A stretch of DNA of 64,000 bases from Nocardioides sp. cx-173 (GCF_021117365.1 NZ_CP088262.1:1922001-1986000); one strand, 5' to 3'; positions 26,102-35,039 are shown, counted from the stretch's first letter. The notes: generated by a model from the letters alone, not told the origin. Translations and numbers: made by a program.

Positions 26102-27477
26102 GACCTGCCGCCCGCCGCCGCTGGCCCGCCGTGCTCGCCGCTCTCGCCCTCCTGACGACCGGGTGCGAGTTCGACGGCGCCTACGACCTGCCGTTGCCGG
26201 GCTCACCGGTCGACGCGGACCACGCCTACGAGATCACCGCGGAGTTCCGCGACATCCTCAACGTCGTCCCGCGCTCGCCGGTCATGGTCGACGACGTGAC
26301 CGTCGGCGAGGTCACCGAGGTGGACCGCGTCGGCTGGCACGCCCAGGTGACCCTGCGCATCCGCGACGACGTCGAGCTCCCCGACAACGCGATCGCCGAC
26401 ATCCGCCAGGTCAGCCTGCTGGGGGAGAAGTACGTCGCGCTCGAGCCGCCCGCCGACGGCGCCAGCGACGACCCGCTGGGCGACGGCGACCACCTGCGCC
26501 TGGAGTCCACCGGCCGCAACCCGGAGGTCGAGGAGGTGCTGGGCGCACTCTCCTTCCTGCTCAGCGGTGGCGGTGTGGCCCAGCTCGGCACGATCACCGA
26601 GGAGCTCAACCACGTGCTGGGCGGGCGCACCGAGAGGATGCGGCACCTGTTGGGCTCGCTGGAGAGCGTCGTGGGCACCCTCGACGAGCAGAAGGGCGAC
26701 ATCATCAGCGCCCTGGAGTCCCTGAACAACCTCACCGCGACCCTCAACCGCGAGCGCCGGACGATCACGGGGGCGCTCGACGTCGCCGGCCCCGCGATCA
26801 AGGTGCTCGGCGACCAGCACGACGAGCTCGTCGCCATGCTCAGGTCGCTGGACCGCCTCGGCGTCGTGGGCACCCGCGTCATCACCGCCAGCAAGGGCGA
26901 CCTGATCGCGTCGCTGCGCCACCTCCAGCCCGTCGTCAAGCGGCTGCGCCAGGCCGGCGACAAGCTGGCGCCCGGGCTGAACCTGCTGGTGAGCTTCCCG
27001 TTCCCGCAGGAGGCCTCGGAGATCGTCCTGGGCGACTACGCCAACACCTCCATCCGGGCCGACATCAACCTCGCCAACTTCTTCTCCGCCGGCGGCGGCG
27101 GTCCGCTGCCCGACCTGCCCGACCTCCCGCTGCCCGGGCTGCCACCCGACCTGGCCGACCAGGTGCTCGACTGCCTGACCAGCGGCAGCCTGTCCAGCAA
27201 GGCCTGCGTGAAGGTCCTGGCCAACCTGACCCTGCTCGCCGAGCTGGTCGAGCGCTGCGCGCGGGCGGCCAACGCCGCCAACCCCGTCTGCGTGGCGCTG
27301 GCCGCCCTGCAGGACGGCGAGATCGAGCTGCCGGACCTCGGTCTGCCCGGCGGGCTGCCCGGCGGGCTGTCCGGGCTGGGCCGCGGCGGCCTGTCGCGGC
27401 TGAGCCGCTCGCTCACCGACGCGCTGCCGAGCACGGCGCCCTCGACCGAGGCGCTCTACGGAGGGGTGACCGGATGA
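26098..27477 (+). CDS. mceE: Mce protein E, lipoprotein
   Basis: The protein has 459 aa, GTG start overlapping mceD (GTGA). A signal peptide ends in the lipobox LLTTGC, so the mature protein is lipid-anchored, as for MceE/LprN in other systems. The MlaD domain contains VVPRSPVMVDDVTVGEVTEVDRVG and DIRQVSLLGEKYVALEP. The helical region leads into a Pro/Leu/Gly-rich part (DLPDLPLPGLPPDL) with four cysteines. The product is expected to link the Mce tunnel to the outer leaflet. It is coupled to mceF by ATGA. Confidence 0.9.
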   Translation: MRPAARRRWPAVLAALALLTTGCEFDGAYDLPLPGSPVDADHAYEITAEFRDILNVVPRSPVMVDDVTVGEVTEVDRVGWHAQVTLRIRDDVELPDNAIADIRQVSLLGEKYVALEPPADGASDDPLGDGDHLRLESTGRNPEVEEVLGALSFLLSGGGVAQLGTITEELNHVLGGRTERMRHLLGSLESVVGTLDEQKGDIISALESLNNLTATLNRERRTITGALDVAGPAIKVLGDQHDELVAMLRSLDRLGVVGTRVITASKGDLIASLRHLQPVVKRLRQAGDKLAPGLNLLVSFPFPQEASEIVLGDYANTSIRADINLANFFSAGGGGPLPDLPDLPLPGLPPDLADQVLDCLTSGSLSSKACVKVLANLTLLAELVERCARAANAANPVCVALAALQDGEIELPDLGLPGGLPGGLSGLGRGGLSRLSRSLTDALPSTAPSTEALYGGVTG

Positions 27478-28742
27478 CCCGCGCCGGCATCAAGGTCCGA
27501 CTCGTCGCGTTCGCCGTGCTGAGCGCGGTCGGCATCGTCTACATCGCGGCCTCCTACCTCGGCCTGGTCGACCGGGCGCTGGGGCGGGGCCTCACGGTCC
27601 AGGCGACGCTGCCGACGTCCGGCGGCCTCTTCGAGGGCAGCGAGGTGACCTATCGCGGCGTCAAGATCGGCAAGGTCTCGAAGATGACACCGACCGAGGA
27701 GGGGGTGACCCTCGAGCTCGAGCTGGCCGACGAGACCAGGCTGCCTCAGGACTCCCCGATGTTCGTGCACAACCTGTCGGCGGTGGGGGAGCAGTACCTC
27801 GACTTCGAGCCGCCCGGCGACGAGGGGCCGTACGTCGAGGACGGCGACACCCTGGCCGGGTCGGTGGAGTCCCTGCCCGTCGACGAGGCGGACCTGCTCG
27901 TGGAGCTGGACGCGTTCGTCAGCTCGGTCGACAAGCAGAACCTCCAGACCGTCGTCGCCGAGCTCGGCGACATGTTCGAGGACACCGGCGTCCCGCTGCA
28001 GCGGCTCCTCGACGGGGGCGGCCAGTTCATCGACGAGGCGGCCGCCCACACCGACGAGACCATCCGGCTGCTCGAGACCGGTCTCACCGTGCTGCGGACC
28101 CAGCGCGCCCAGGGCGAGAACATCCGCTCCTTCTCGCGCGACCTGCGGCTGCTCACCGACTCGCTGCGTCGCGCCGACCCGGACCTGCGCGCCACGCTGC
28201 AGGGCACGCCCGGCGCCGCCCGGGAGGTCGAGGCGCTCCTGAGCGACCTCGAGCCCACCCTCCCGGCGCTGCTCGGCAACGCGGTCAGCGTCAACCAGGT
28301 GGTCGTCTCGCACCTGGCCGGGCTGGAGCAGCTGCTGGTGACCTTCCCGCGCACGATCGCCGGCGGCTTCACCGGCACCGACGACCAGGGGTACGGCCAC
28401 GTGAGCCTGCAGTTCGACCAGACGCCGCCGTGCACGGCCGGCTACAAGCCGCCCAGCGAGTGGCGCCCGCCCACCGACCTGACCGACGCCCCGATCTACC
28501 CCGCGCAGTGCACCAGCGGGCCGCCGTACGTCATGCGCGGGCCCAAGTACGTCCCCGGCGCGCGCACGACGGCGTCGCCGCCGCGCGCGTACGGTGGCTC
28601 CTACGACCCCGTGTCGGGCTTGCTCGACGGGGCGGTGGACCGCAACGGTGGGGCTGTGCGCTACGTCGACCCGGGCGACCTGGCGATCCTGGGAGAGGAC
28701 TCGTGGAAGTGGCTGCTCATGGGGCCGGTGGCCGGCCGGTGA
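27474..28742 (+). CDS. mceF: Mce protein F
   Basis: The protein has 422 aa with an N-terminal anchor (about 8-26). The MlaD domain reads GGLFEGSEVTYRGVKIGKVSKM and FVHNLSAVGEQYLDFEPPG. A helical domain is followed by QTPPCTAGYKPPSEWRPPTDL with a second cysteine in YPAQCTSGPPYVMRG, the conserved C-terminal region of MceF proteins. It completes the A-F set in canonical order and overlaps the first Mce-associated gene (GTGA). Confidence 0.9.
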   Translation: MTRAGIKVRLVAFAVLSAVGIVYIAASYLGLVDRALGRGLTVQATLPTSGGLFEGSEVTYRGVKIGKVSKMTPTEEGVTLELELADETRLPQDSPMFVHNLSAVGEQYLDFEPPGDEGPYVEDGDTLAGSVESLPVDEADLLVELDAFVSSVDKQNLQTVVAELGDMFEDTGVPLQRLLDGGGQFIDEAAAHTDETIRLLETGLTVLRTQRAQGENIRSFSRDLRLLTDSLRRADPDLRATLQGTPGAAREVEALLSDLEPTLPALLGNAVSVNQVVVSHLAGLEQLLVTFPRTIAGGFTGTDDQGYGHVSLQFDQTPPCTAGYKPPSEWRPPTDLTDAPIYPAQCTSGPPYVMRGPKYVPGARTTASPPRAYGGSYDPVSGLLDGAVDRNGGAVRYVDPGDLAILGEDSWKWLLMGPVAGR

Positions 28743-29266
28743 CCACCTCGAGCGAGCCGGCGCGTCGCGCCCCGTGGCTGGACGCCGTCCTCTACGGCCT
28801 GGCGTTGGTCCTGGCGGCCGCCTGCGTCGCCGGCGGCGTCGCGACGTATAGGGCCCACGAGGACCGCCAGGACGCGAAGGTCGAGCAGGAGCGCTACGGC
28901 GACGTCGTCGCGGCGGCCACCGGGGTGGCCGAGGCGCTGGTCAACCTCGACTACCGCGACCTCCAGACGACCTACGACACGGTGACCGCCGGCGCCACCG
29001 GCGCCTTCCTGAAGGAGTACCAGAGCTCCTGGAAGGACCAGGAGAAGATCTTCGGTCAGGCCAAGTCGATCTCGACCGGGAAGGTGCGCGCCGCGGCCGT
29101 GTCCAACATCGACGCCGACAGCGCGACCGTCATGGTCGCGACGCAGGGCACGACCCGCAACACCGCCACGGGAGAGGACCCGCAGCAGCGGCGCTTCCGC
29201 TTCCGGCTGGACGTGGTCCGGGTCGACGGCGAGTGGCGCACCGAGAAGCTGGAGCTCGTCGGATGA
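28739..29266 (+). CDS. Mce-associated membrane protein (Mam type), first copy
   Basis: The protein has 175 aa from the GTG overlapping the mceF stop. One membrane helix near residues 17-37 precedes a ~130-residue extracytoplasmic domain (VAEALVNLDYRDLQTTYDTVTAG...) with the tail RFRFRLDVVRVDGEWRTEKLELV, the SnoaL/NTF2-like pattern of Mce-associated proteins. Such proteins follow mceF in many actinobacterial operons and are thought to stabilise the complex. Confidence 0.82.
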   Translation: MTTSSEPARRAPWLDAVLYGLALVLAAACVAGGVATYRAHEDRQDAKVEQERYGDVVAAATGVAEALVNLDYRDLQTTYDTVTAGATGAFLKEYQSSWKDQEKIFGQAKSISTGKVRAAAVSNIDADSATVMVATQGTTRNTATGEDPQQRRFRFRLDVVRVDGEWRTEKLELVG

Positions 29267-30018
29267 GCGCCCCGCGTCCTCCGCGCCGCCCGCCCCTCGG
29301 CTCGCGGACCCCCGTCTCGCGCCCGCGCCGGGTCGCCGGCCGGGAGGCCGCCTCCGGCCCAGCGGGGGAGGACAGCCGCACCGAGGAGCCCGAGGTCCTC
29401 GCCGAGCCCGAGGTCCTCGAGCCCGAGCCGCTCCCCGACGCCGACCCGCCCGACAAGGTCGACGAGGCCCGCGAGGCCGACGAGGCCGACTGGCCCACCG
29501 AGGAGCCGCGTCCCGGGCCGCGGCGGGCGACCGCGGTCTTGGTCGCGGCGATCGTGCTGCTCGCCGCGGTGGCCGGCGGTGAGGCCTTCTACCTGTGGGG
29601 CACCGACGACCCGGTCGTCTCCTCCTCCCGCCCGGTGGTCGTCGGACAGGTCAACGCGGCCTCGGCCGTCGACGTCGCCGCGACCGCGGCGAAGGAGATC
29701 TCCCAGTGGTCCTGGGAGACCTACGACGAGGACACCGAGGCCGACGCGGCGCTGATGACCGAGGAGTTCGCCCGTGACTTCCGCAAGACCAAGGCGGACG
29801 CCCGGGGGCGGGTCCTGGAGCAGAAGACCGCGGTCACGGCCGAGGTCGCGATGCAGGGTGTCGTCCGGGCCTCGCCCGAGCAGGTCGTCGCTCTGGTCTA
29901 CCTCGACCAGTCCAACACCAGCGACGGCAAGGACTCCCGGTTCAGCCAGTACATGATCCTGGTGACCGTCGTCCGCACCGAGTCCGGATGGCTCGTCTCC
30001 AAGATGCAGACGTTCTGA
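29263..30018 (+). CDS. Mce-associated membrane protein (Mam type), second copy
   Basis: The protein has 251 aa. A cytoplasmic N-terminus of ~85 residues is rich in Pro, Arg and Glu, with tandem EPEVL repeats, and is probably disordered. One membrane helix (about 91-108) is followed by an extracytoplasmic Mce-associated domain ending MILVTVVRTESGWLVSKMQTF. The ATG overlaps the previous stop (ATGA). It ends the mce operon 12 bp before a KstR-box-like site that belongs to the next operon. Confidence 0.8.
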   Translation: MSAPRPPRRPPLGSRTPVSRPRRVAGREAASGPAGEDSRTEEPEVLAEPEVLEPEPLPDADPPDKVDEAREADEADWPTEEPRPGPRRATAVLVAAIVLLAAVAGGEAFYLWGTDDPVVSSSRPVVVGQVNAASAVDVAATAAKEISQWSWETYDEDTEADAALMTEEFARDFRKTKADARGRVLEQKTAVTAEVAMQGVVRASPEQVVALVYLDQSNTSDGKDSRFSQYMILVTVVRTESGWLVSKMQTF

Positions 30019-30030
30019 TAGCGTCCGAAC

Positions 30031-30052
30031 TAGAACACGTTCCAGTAATTGT
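30031..30052 (+). promoter_or_regulatory. KstR-box-like operator and promoter of the ferredoxin reductase operon
   Basis: TAGAACACGTTCCA (30031-30044) matches the KstR consensus TNNAACNNGTTNNA at every fixed position. A -10-like TAATTG begins at 30046. The layout, box then AT-rich hexamer, is the same as at the mce promoter. Confidence 0.75.
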
Positions 30053-30112
30053 CTCGGCGCGCCTCCCCGCGTGGTGGTTGAGCCAGGTACCCGAGCACGG
30101 AAGGATCGCGAC

Positions 30113-31105
30113 GTGACCACACCTGCGCCGACGACCGGCCCGAGCGTCGAGACCGACCTGCTGATCATCGGAGCCGGCCCCACCGGCCTGTTCGCCGCCT
30201 ACTACGCCGGGTTCCGCGGGCACCGCGTCGCCGTCGTCGACTCGCTGCCCGAGCTCGGTGGCCAGATCACCGCGATGTACCCGGAGAAGCAGATCCTCGA
30301 CGTGGCCGGCTTCCCGAGCGTCAAGGGCCGCGACCTGGTCGAGGGGCTGGTCAGCCAGGCCGCGACCGCCGACCCGCACTACCTGCTCGACCGTACGGCC
30401 GTCACTCTCGTCCACGACGACGACGGCGTGACCGTCGGGCTCAACGACGGCACCCAGGTCCGGGCCGGCGCGGTCCTGATCACCGCCGGCATCGGCAAGT
30501 TCAGCCCGAGGCCGCTGCCGGCGCAGGGAGACTGGCTGGGTCGGGGCCTGGAGTTCTTCGTGCCGAGCTTCGCGCCGTACGCCGGCAAGGACGTGGTCAT
30601 CGTCGGCGGCGGCGACAGCGCCTTCGACTGGGCCGTCCACCTCGAGCCCGTGGCGCAGTCGGTCACGCTGGTCCACCGCCGCGACGCGTTCCGCGCCCAC
30701 GAGCGCACCGTGGAGCAGGTGCGAGGCTCGTCGGTGCGCATCATCACCAAGGCGGAGGTGAGCGCGATCGACGGTGAGCACACCGTCTCGTCGGTGGACG
30801 TCACGACGGACGGCGAGACGACGCGCCTGCCGGCCCAGGCGGTCGTCGCGGCCCTCGGGTTCGTCGCCGACCTGGGCCCGCTGCAGACCTGGGGGATCGA
30901 CGTCCTCAAGCGGCACATCGTGGTGGACCCGTCGATGCGCACCAACCTGCCCCGCGTGTTCGCAGCCGGCGACATCACCGAGTACCCCGGCAAGGTCCGC
31001 CTGATCGCGGTCGGCTTCGGCGAGGCCGCGACCGCGGTCAACAACGCCACCGTCGCGATGGACCCCACGGCCAAGGTGTTTCCTGGCCACTCGTCCGAGG
31101 CCTGA
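30113..31105 (+). CDS. Ferredoxin-NADP(+) reductase, thioredoxin-reductase-like (YumC type)
   Basis: The protein has 330 aa from GTG 30113, with GGAAGGAT upstream; an in-frame start at 30071 lacks a binding site. It has an FAD-binding GAGPTGLFAAYYAGFRG (20-36) and a central NADPH-binding VIVGGGDSAFDWAV. There is no CxxC redox disulfide between them, which separates FNR from thioredoxin reductase. FAADGDI-type FAAGDITEYPGKVRLIAVGFGEA closes the FAD site. It should pass electrons from NADPH to the ferredoxin encoded next, feeding an oxygenase or P450. The KstR box upstream suggests steroid-linked redox chemistry. Confidence 0.87.
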   Translation: MTTPAPTTGPSVETDLLIIGAGPTGLFAAYYAGFRGHRVAVVDSLPELGGQITAMYPEKQILDVAGFPSVKGRDLVEGLVSQAATADPHYLLDRTAVTLVHDDDGVTVGLNDGTQVRAGAVLITAGIGKFSPRPLPAQGDWLGRGLEFFVPSFAPYAGKDVVIVGGGDSAFDWAVHLEPVAQSVTLVHRRDAFRAHERTVEQVRGSSVRIITKAEVSAIDGEHTVSSVDVTTDGETTRLPAQAVVAALGFVADLGPLQTWGIDVLKRHIVVDPSMRTNLPRVFAAGDITEYPGKVRLIAVGFGEAATAVNNATVAMDPTAKVFPGHSSEA

Positions 31106-31130
31106 CCCAGGCTCAGAAGTAGGAGGCAGC

Positions 31131-31322
31131 ATGAGGATCAAGGTGGACTTCGACCTCTGCGAGTCCAACGGCCTCTGCGAGGCCATGGCGCCGGAGGTGT
31201 TCGAGCTGGACGACGACGACTTCCTCCAGCTCAAGACCGAGCAGACCACCGACGAGAACGTCGAGAGCGTGAAGCGTGCCGTCGCGGCCTGCCCGCGTGC
31301 GGCGATCTCCCTGACCGACTAG
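31131..31322 (+). CDS. Three-cysteine ferredoxin, FdxD-like
   Basis: The protein has 63 aa with TAGGAGG upstream. Cysteines 10, 16 and 54 (CESNGLC...CP) fit a single [3Fe-4S] cluster as in actinobacterial P450/oxygenase ferredoxins. The ELDDDDF segment and overall length resemble FdxD of the M. tuberculosis KstR regulon, which sits beside mce4. It lies 25 bp after the reductase and 15 bp before an SDR, so reductase and ferredoxin are probably partners. The terminal oxygenase is not in the window. Confidence 0.85.
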   Translation: MRIKVDFDLCESNGLCEAMAPEVFELDDDDFLQLKTEQTTDENVESVKRAVAACPRAAISLTD

Positions 31323-31337
31323 CCCACGAGGAGCCGC

Positions 31338-32243
31338 ATGACCCCGACCGACCTCTCCCTGGACGGCCGGGTCGCCGTCGTGACCGGGGCCGGCGCCGGC
31401 CTGGGCCGCGCCGAGGCGCTCGCACTGTCCGCCGCCGGCGCCCGGGTGGTCCTCAACGACCTGCCGGGGGCCGCCGACGAGGCGGCCGAGGCGATCAAGG
31501 CGGGGGGCGGCGAGGTGAGCATCGTCGAGGGCGACGTCGCCGAGCGCGCCACCGCCGACGCGATGGTGGCGGCCGCGGTCGACGGCTTCGGCTCGCTCGA
31601 GATCGTGGTCAACAACGCCGGCATGACCCGCGACAGGATGCTCTTCAACATGAGCGACGACGAGTGGGACGCGGTCATCCGGGTCCACCTGCGCGGGCAC
31701 TTCCTGCTCTCACGCAACGCCGCGGCGTACTGGCGGGCGAGGTCGAAGGAGACCGGCGGGCCGGTCTACGCCCGCGTCGTCAACACCGCCTCGGAGGCGT
31801 TCCTGGGCGGCTCGCCGGGGCAGGCCAACTACGCCGCCGCCAAGGCCGGCATCGCCGCGCTGACCCTCTCGACCGCGCGCGGCCTCGGCAAGGTCGGTGT
31901 GCGCGCCAACGCGATCTGCCCCCGGGCCCGCACCGCGATGACCGCGCAGGTCTTCGGCGAGGACGACTCCGGCCTCGAGCTCGACCCGTACTCGCCCGAG
32001 CACGTCGCCCCGCTGGTCGCCTACCTCGCCTCACCGGCCGCCGAGTCGATCACCGGCCAGGTCTTCGTCGTGTACGGCGGGATGGTCGCCCTGGTCGCCG
32101 CGCCGGTGCTCGAGCAGCGCTTCGACAAGGCCGGGACGGCCTGGACGCTCGAGGACCTCGACCGGCAGCTCGGCGGCTACTTCGGCGACCGGGACCCGGG
32201 CCGCGGGTTCGCCGCCGACTCGATCATGCAGCTCACCATCTAG
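31338..32243 (+). CDS. Short-chain dehydrogenase/reductase, 17-beta-HSD type 4-like
   Basis: The protein has 301 aa with GAGGAG upstream. The Rossmann motif is TGAGAGLGRAEAL, followed by NNAGMTRD and the catalytic Ser in VVNTASEA and Tyr-x3-Lys in NYAAAKAG. The MTRDRMLFNMSDDEWD segment is typical of the multifunctional-enzyme/17-beta-HSD4 branch, which oxidises 3-hydroxyacyl-CoAs or hydroxysteroids with NAD+. In mycobacteria a related SDR (Hsd4A) neighbours fdxD and mce4. A sterol side-chain substrate is inferred from context only. Confidence 0.8.
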   Translation: MTPTDLSLDGRVAVVTGAGAGLGRAEALALSAAGARVVLNDLPGAADEAAEAIKAGGGEVSIVEGDVAERATADAMVAAAVDGFGSLEIVVNNAGMTRDRMLFNMSDDEWDAVIRVHLRGHFLLSRNAAAYWRARSKETGGPVYARVVNTASEAFLGGSPGQANYAAAKAGIAALTLSTARGLGKVGVRANAICPRARTAMTAQVFGEDDSGLELDPYSPEHVAPLVAYLASPAAESITGQVFVVYGGMVALVAAPVLEQRFDKAGTAWTLEDLDRQLGGYFGDRDPGRGFAADSIMQLTI

Positions 32244-32255
32244 AGGAGGACCACC

Positions 32256-33023
32256 ATGGGTCGTCTCGACGGCAAGGTCGCGATCGTGACCGGCGGCGCG
32301 CAGGGCCAGGGAGCCGGCATCGCCCGCGCCTACGTCGCCGAGGGGGCGCGCGTGGTGATCGCCGACGTCGCGAAGGAGCAGGGGCAGGCGCTGGCCGACG
32401 AGCTGGGCGGCGAGCTGGGCGGCGACGCCCACTTCATCTCGCACGACGTCAGCGAGGAGGCGTCCTGGGCCGCCGTCGTCGAGGAGACCCAGGCCCGCTT
32501 CGGACCGGTGAGCGTGCTCGCCAACAACGCCGGCATCCTGCGCTTCGGCGACATCGAGCGCATGGGCTCCGACGAGGTCGAGCTGCTCTGGCGGGTCAAC
32601 CAGCTCGGCTGCTTCCTCGGCATGCAGGCGGTCAGCCGCACGATGCGCAGGAACGGCGGCGGGTCGATCATCAACGCCTCCTCGGTCGAGGGCCTGGCCG
32701 GCATGGCCGGCTGCACGGCGTACGCCGCGACCAAGTGGGCGATCCGAGGCATGACCAAGTGCGCCGCGATGGAGCTGGGGCCGAAGGGGATCCGGGTCAA
32801 CTCCGTGCACCCCGGCATGATCGACACCCCCATGACGCGGGCGCACGGCGGTGACGCCGCGATGGAGTTCGGCGCGTCGCGGGTGCCGCTGCGCCGGGTC
32901 GGCCACCCCGAGGACGTCGCGCCGCTCTACGTCTTCCTCGCCAGCGACGAGTCGAGCTACCTCAACGGCGCCGAGATCGCCGTCGACGGAGGCGTGACGG
33001 CCACGCACGCGTTCGGGGGGTGA
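32256..33023 (+). CDS. Short-chain dehydrogenase, 3-alpha/20-beta-hydroxysteroid dehydrogenase-like
   Basis: The protein has 255 aa, 12 bp after the previous SDR, with GAGGAGG upstream. It has TGGAQGQGAGIARA, NNAGILRFG, catalytic Ser in INASSVEGLAG and AYAATKWAIRG with Tyr-x3-Lys. The HPGMIDTPMT and FLASDESSYLNGAEIAVDGG stretches closely resemble the FabG3/20-beta-HSD subgroup. It probably interconverts a steroid or other hydroxy/keto substrate with NAD(P)H. It is the last gene of the KstR-box operon by spacing; the next gene has its own promoter. Confidence 0.82.
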   Translation: MGRLDGKVAIVTGGAQGQGAGIARAYVAEGARVVIADVAKEQGQALADELGGELGGDAHFISHDVSEEASWAAVVEETQARFGPVSVLANNAGILRFGDIERMGSDEVELLWRVNQLGCFLGMQAVSRTMRRNGGGSIINASSVEGLAGMAGCTAYAATKWAIRGMTKCAAMELGPKGIRVNSVHPGMIDTPMTRAHGGDAAMEFGASRVPLRRVGHPEDVAPLYVFLASDESSYLNGAEIAVDGGVTATHAFGG

Positions 33024-33052
33024 GCCGGGTCACGCTGACAGCGTCACTGTGA

Positions 33053-33058
33053 CAGCCT
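33053..33058 (+). promoter_or_regulatory. -10 element (CAGCCT), leaderless arrangement
   Basis: CAGCCT ends 6 nt before the ATG at 33065. Confidence 0.4.
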
Positions 33059-33064
33059 GAGCGC

Positions 33065-33562
33065 ATGGCCAACCAGCGAGCACAGATCGTCATGAGCCAC
33101 GACGAGGTCGTGGAGTTCCTGCACCAGCAGCGCAGCGCCACCGTCGCCACCCTGGGGCCGCAGGGCCGACCGCACCTGGTGGGCATGTGGTACGCCGTGC
33201 ACGACGGCCACGTCTGGATCGAGACCAAGGCCAAGTCGCAGAAGGTGGTCAACCTGCGTCGCGACCCGACCATGTCGTTCCTGGTGGAGGCCGGCCACAC
33301 CTACGACCAGCTGCGCGGCGTCGCCCTCGAGGGCACCGGCGTGGTGGTCGAGGACCCCGACGTGGTGTGGGACGTGTGTGTCAACGTGTTCGAGCGCTAC
33401 AACGCGCCGTACACCGAGGAGCTCAAGCCGTTGGTCGAGCTCATGGCCAAGAACCGCGTGGTGGTCCGCCTCGACCCCGTCCGCACCCGCAGCTGGGACC
33501 ACCGCAAGCTCGGCCTGGCCCCCATGGACCTCGGCGGATCCACCGCCGCCTTCCTGTCGTAG
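33065..33562 (+). CDS. Pyridoxamine-5'-phosphate-oxidase-like (PPOX/F420-dependent) oxidoreductase
   Basis: The protein has 165 aa. The split-barrel starts with VVEFLHQQRSATVATLGPQGRPHLVGMWYAVHDGHVWIETKAKSQKVVNLRRDP, the flavin/deazaflavin-binding pattern of actinobacterial PPOX-class proteins of the F420-dependent reductase group. Biliverdin, quinone or pterin reduction are known for relatives; this substrate is unknown. The spacing and -10 hexamer indicate an independent transcript. Confidence 0.8.
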   Translation: MANQRAQIVMSHDEVVEFLHQQRSATVATLGPQGRPHLVGMWYAVHDGHVWIETKAKSQKVVNLRRDPTMSFLVEAGHTYDQLRGVALEGTGVVVEDPDVVWDVCVNVFERYNAPYTEELKPLVELMAKNRVVVRLDPVRTRSWDHRKLGLAPMDLGGSTAAFLS

Positions 33563-33566
33563 CGCG

Positions 33567-33637
33567 CCCCCGCTGACCCGTCACAACTGCACCGAATCCC
33601 CGCTGACCCGTCAGAAAGTTTCTGACGGGTCAGCGGG
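33567..33637. repeat. 19-bp perfect palindrome with an adjacent half copy
   Basis: 33599-33617 and 33619-33637 are perfect inverted 19-mers around a single G: CCCGCTGACCCGTCAGAAA then its complement. A half copy, CCCCGCTGACCCGTCA, lies 30 bp upstream at 33569-33584. It sits between a PPOX-type gene and the -10 element of the HAD gene. It could be a factor-independent terminator stem, an operator or a dispersed repeat. Confidence 0.8.
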
Positions 33638-33642
33638 TGGCC

Positions 33643-33648
33643 CAGACT
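33643..33648 (+). promoter_or_regulatory. -10 element (CAGACT), leaderless arrangement
   Basis: CAGACT ends 6 nt before the ATG at 33655 and 6 bp after the palindrome. Confidence 0.45.
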
Positions 33649-33654
33649 GGGGTC

Positions 33655-34440
33655 ATGGATCGACCCGTGAAGACCTGGCTGACCGACATGGATGGAGTGC
33701 TGGCGCGCGAGGGGGTACCGATCCCCGGCGCCCAGGACTTCGTGGAGGCGCTCAAGCGCTCGGACCTGCAGTTCCTGGTGCTCACCAACAACTCGATCTT
33801 CACGCCGCGCGACCTGCGGGCCCGGCTGCTGCGCAGCGGCATGGACGTGCCGGAGGAGTCGATCTGGACCTCGGCGATGGCGACGGCGCAGTTCCTGCAC
33901 GACCAGCTCCCGCGCGGCACGGCGTACGTCGTGGGGGAGGCGGGCCTGACGACCGCGCTGCACGACATCGGCTACGTGATGACCGACCGGGACCCCGACT
34001 ACGTCGTCCTGGGGGAGACCCGCACCTACTCCTTCGAGGCGATCACCCGGGCGATCCGACTGGTCGACGCCGGTGCCCGGTTCATCGCCACCAACCCCGA
34101 CGCGAGCGGGCCGAGCTCCGACGGGAAGGTGCCGGCGACCGGAGCCGTGGCCGCGCTGATCAGCACGGCCACGGGCCGCACGCCGTACTACGTCGGCAAG
34201 CCCAACCCGCTCATGATGCGCTCGGCCCTCAACCGGCTCAACGCCCACTCCGAGTCGACCGTGATGATCGGCGACCGGATGGACACCGACATCATCAGCG
34301 GCCTGGAGGCGGGGCTCCGCACGGTCCTGGTCGCGACCGGTTCGACTCACCCCGGCGAGGTGGAGAGCTTCCCCTACCGGCCGACGATGGTCTGCGACTC
34401 GATCGCCGACCTGGTGGGCCTGGTCGGCAAGGGCCTCTAG
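33655..34440 (+). CDS. HAD-superfamily phosphatase, subfamily IIA (NagD-like)
   Basis: The protein has 261 aa from ATG 33655. HAD motif I is DMDGVL (Asp10, Asp12), motif II LTNNS, motif III lysine in YVGKPNP, motif [12 protein letters not shown]. The ~90-residue C2-type cap between motifs II and III defines subfamily IIA, which includes nucleotide and sugar-phosphate phosphatases. The substrate is unknown. Its TAG stop and that of kstR share the palindrome CTAG (4-bp convergent overlap). Confidence 0.87.
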   Translation: MDRPVKTWLTDMDGVLAREGVPIPGAQDFVEALKRSDLQFLVLTNNSIFTPRDLRARLLRSGMDVPEESIWTSAMATAQFLHDQLPRGTAYVVGEAGLTTALHDIGYVMTDRDPDYVVLGETRTYSFEAITRAIRLVDAGARFIATNPDASGPSSDGKVPATGAVAALISTATGRTPYYVGKPNPLMMRSALNRLNAHSESTVMIGDRMDTDIISGLEAGLRTVLVATGSTHPGEVESFPYRPTMVCDSIADLVGLVGKGL

Positions 34441-35039
34441 TCGCGCAGCAGCAGGTGGACGGCGGTCTCCATGTGGGCGCTGGTCTCGGCCGCCGTGGAC
34501 CGGCCGGTCACCCACGCGACGAGCGCGGAGAGCCAGACGTCCCCGACGACGCGGGCGATCGCGACGTCGTGCTCGGTGAGCTCCGTGGCGCCCGGGTGCA
34601 TGGCGTGGGTGAGCATCGAGGTCATCAGCATCCCGACCGCGTGGATCTCGTTGGCCACGGTGGCGTCGGCGAACATGAACGCGCGCGTCAGTGCCTCGGT
34701 GAGGTGGGGGTCGCCCTGCAGGCCGCGGGTGGTCTTCTTCAGGACGTAGATGACCCGCTCGGAGGCGGTGTCGCCGGGGATGGGCTTCTCCCGCAGCAGT
34801 GCCTCGGCGCGCTCGAACTCGCGCCCCAGGGCGGAGACGAGCAGATGGATCTTGGACGGGAAGTAGCGGTACAGGGTCCCGAGCGCGACATCGGCCTTGT
34901 CGGCGACGGCGCGCATCTGGACGGCGTCGAATCCGCCCTCCGATGCCAGCTCGTACGTCGCATCGAGGATGCGCTTGCGGCGGTCGCGTTGGGCGGCAGA
35001 TCCGAGATCCTCCACCGTCAAGGAGTTGGCGGTGCTCAC
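34437..35039 (-). CDS. kstR: TetR-family repressor KstR
   Basis: The protein has 200 aa from GTG 35039, with GGGGAG upstream. The DNA-binding region [11 protein letters not shown]...[41 protein letters not shown] is nearly the same as mycobacterial KstR as I know it. The ligand domain also agrees ([33 protein letters not shown]). KstR represses cholesterol uptake and catabolism genes and releases DNA on binding a steroid CoA thioester. KstR-box-like sites occur here at the mce promoter, the reductase promoter and over kstR's own -10, so autoregulation is likely. Confidence 0.92.
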   Translation of the reverse strand: MSTANSLTVEDLGSAAQRDRRKRILDATYELASEGGFDAVQMRAVADKADVALGTLYRYFPSKIHLLVSALGREFERAEALLREKPIPGDTASERVIYVLKKTTRGLQGDPHLTEALTRAFMFADATVANEIHAVGMLMTSMLTHAMHPGATELTEHDVAIARVVGDVWLSALVAWVTGRSTAAETSAHMETAVHLLLRD

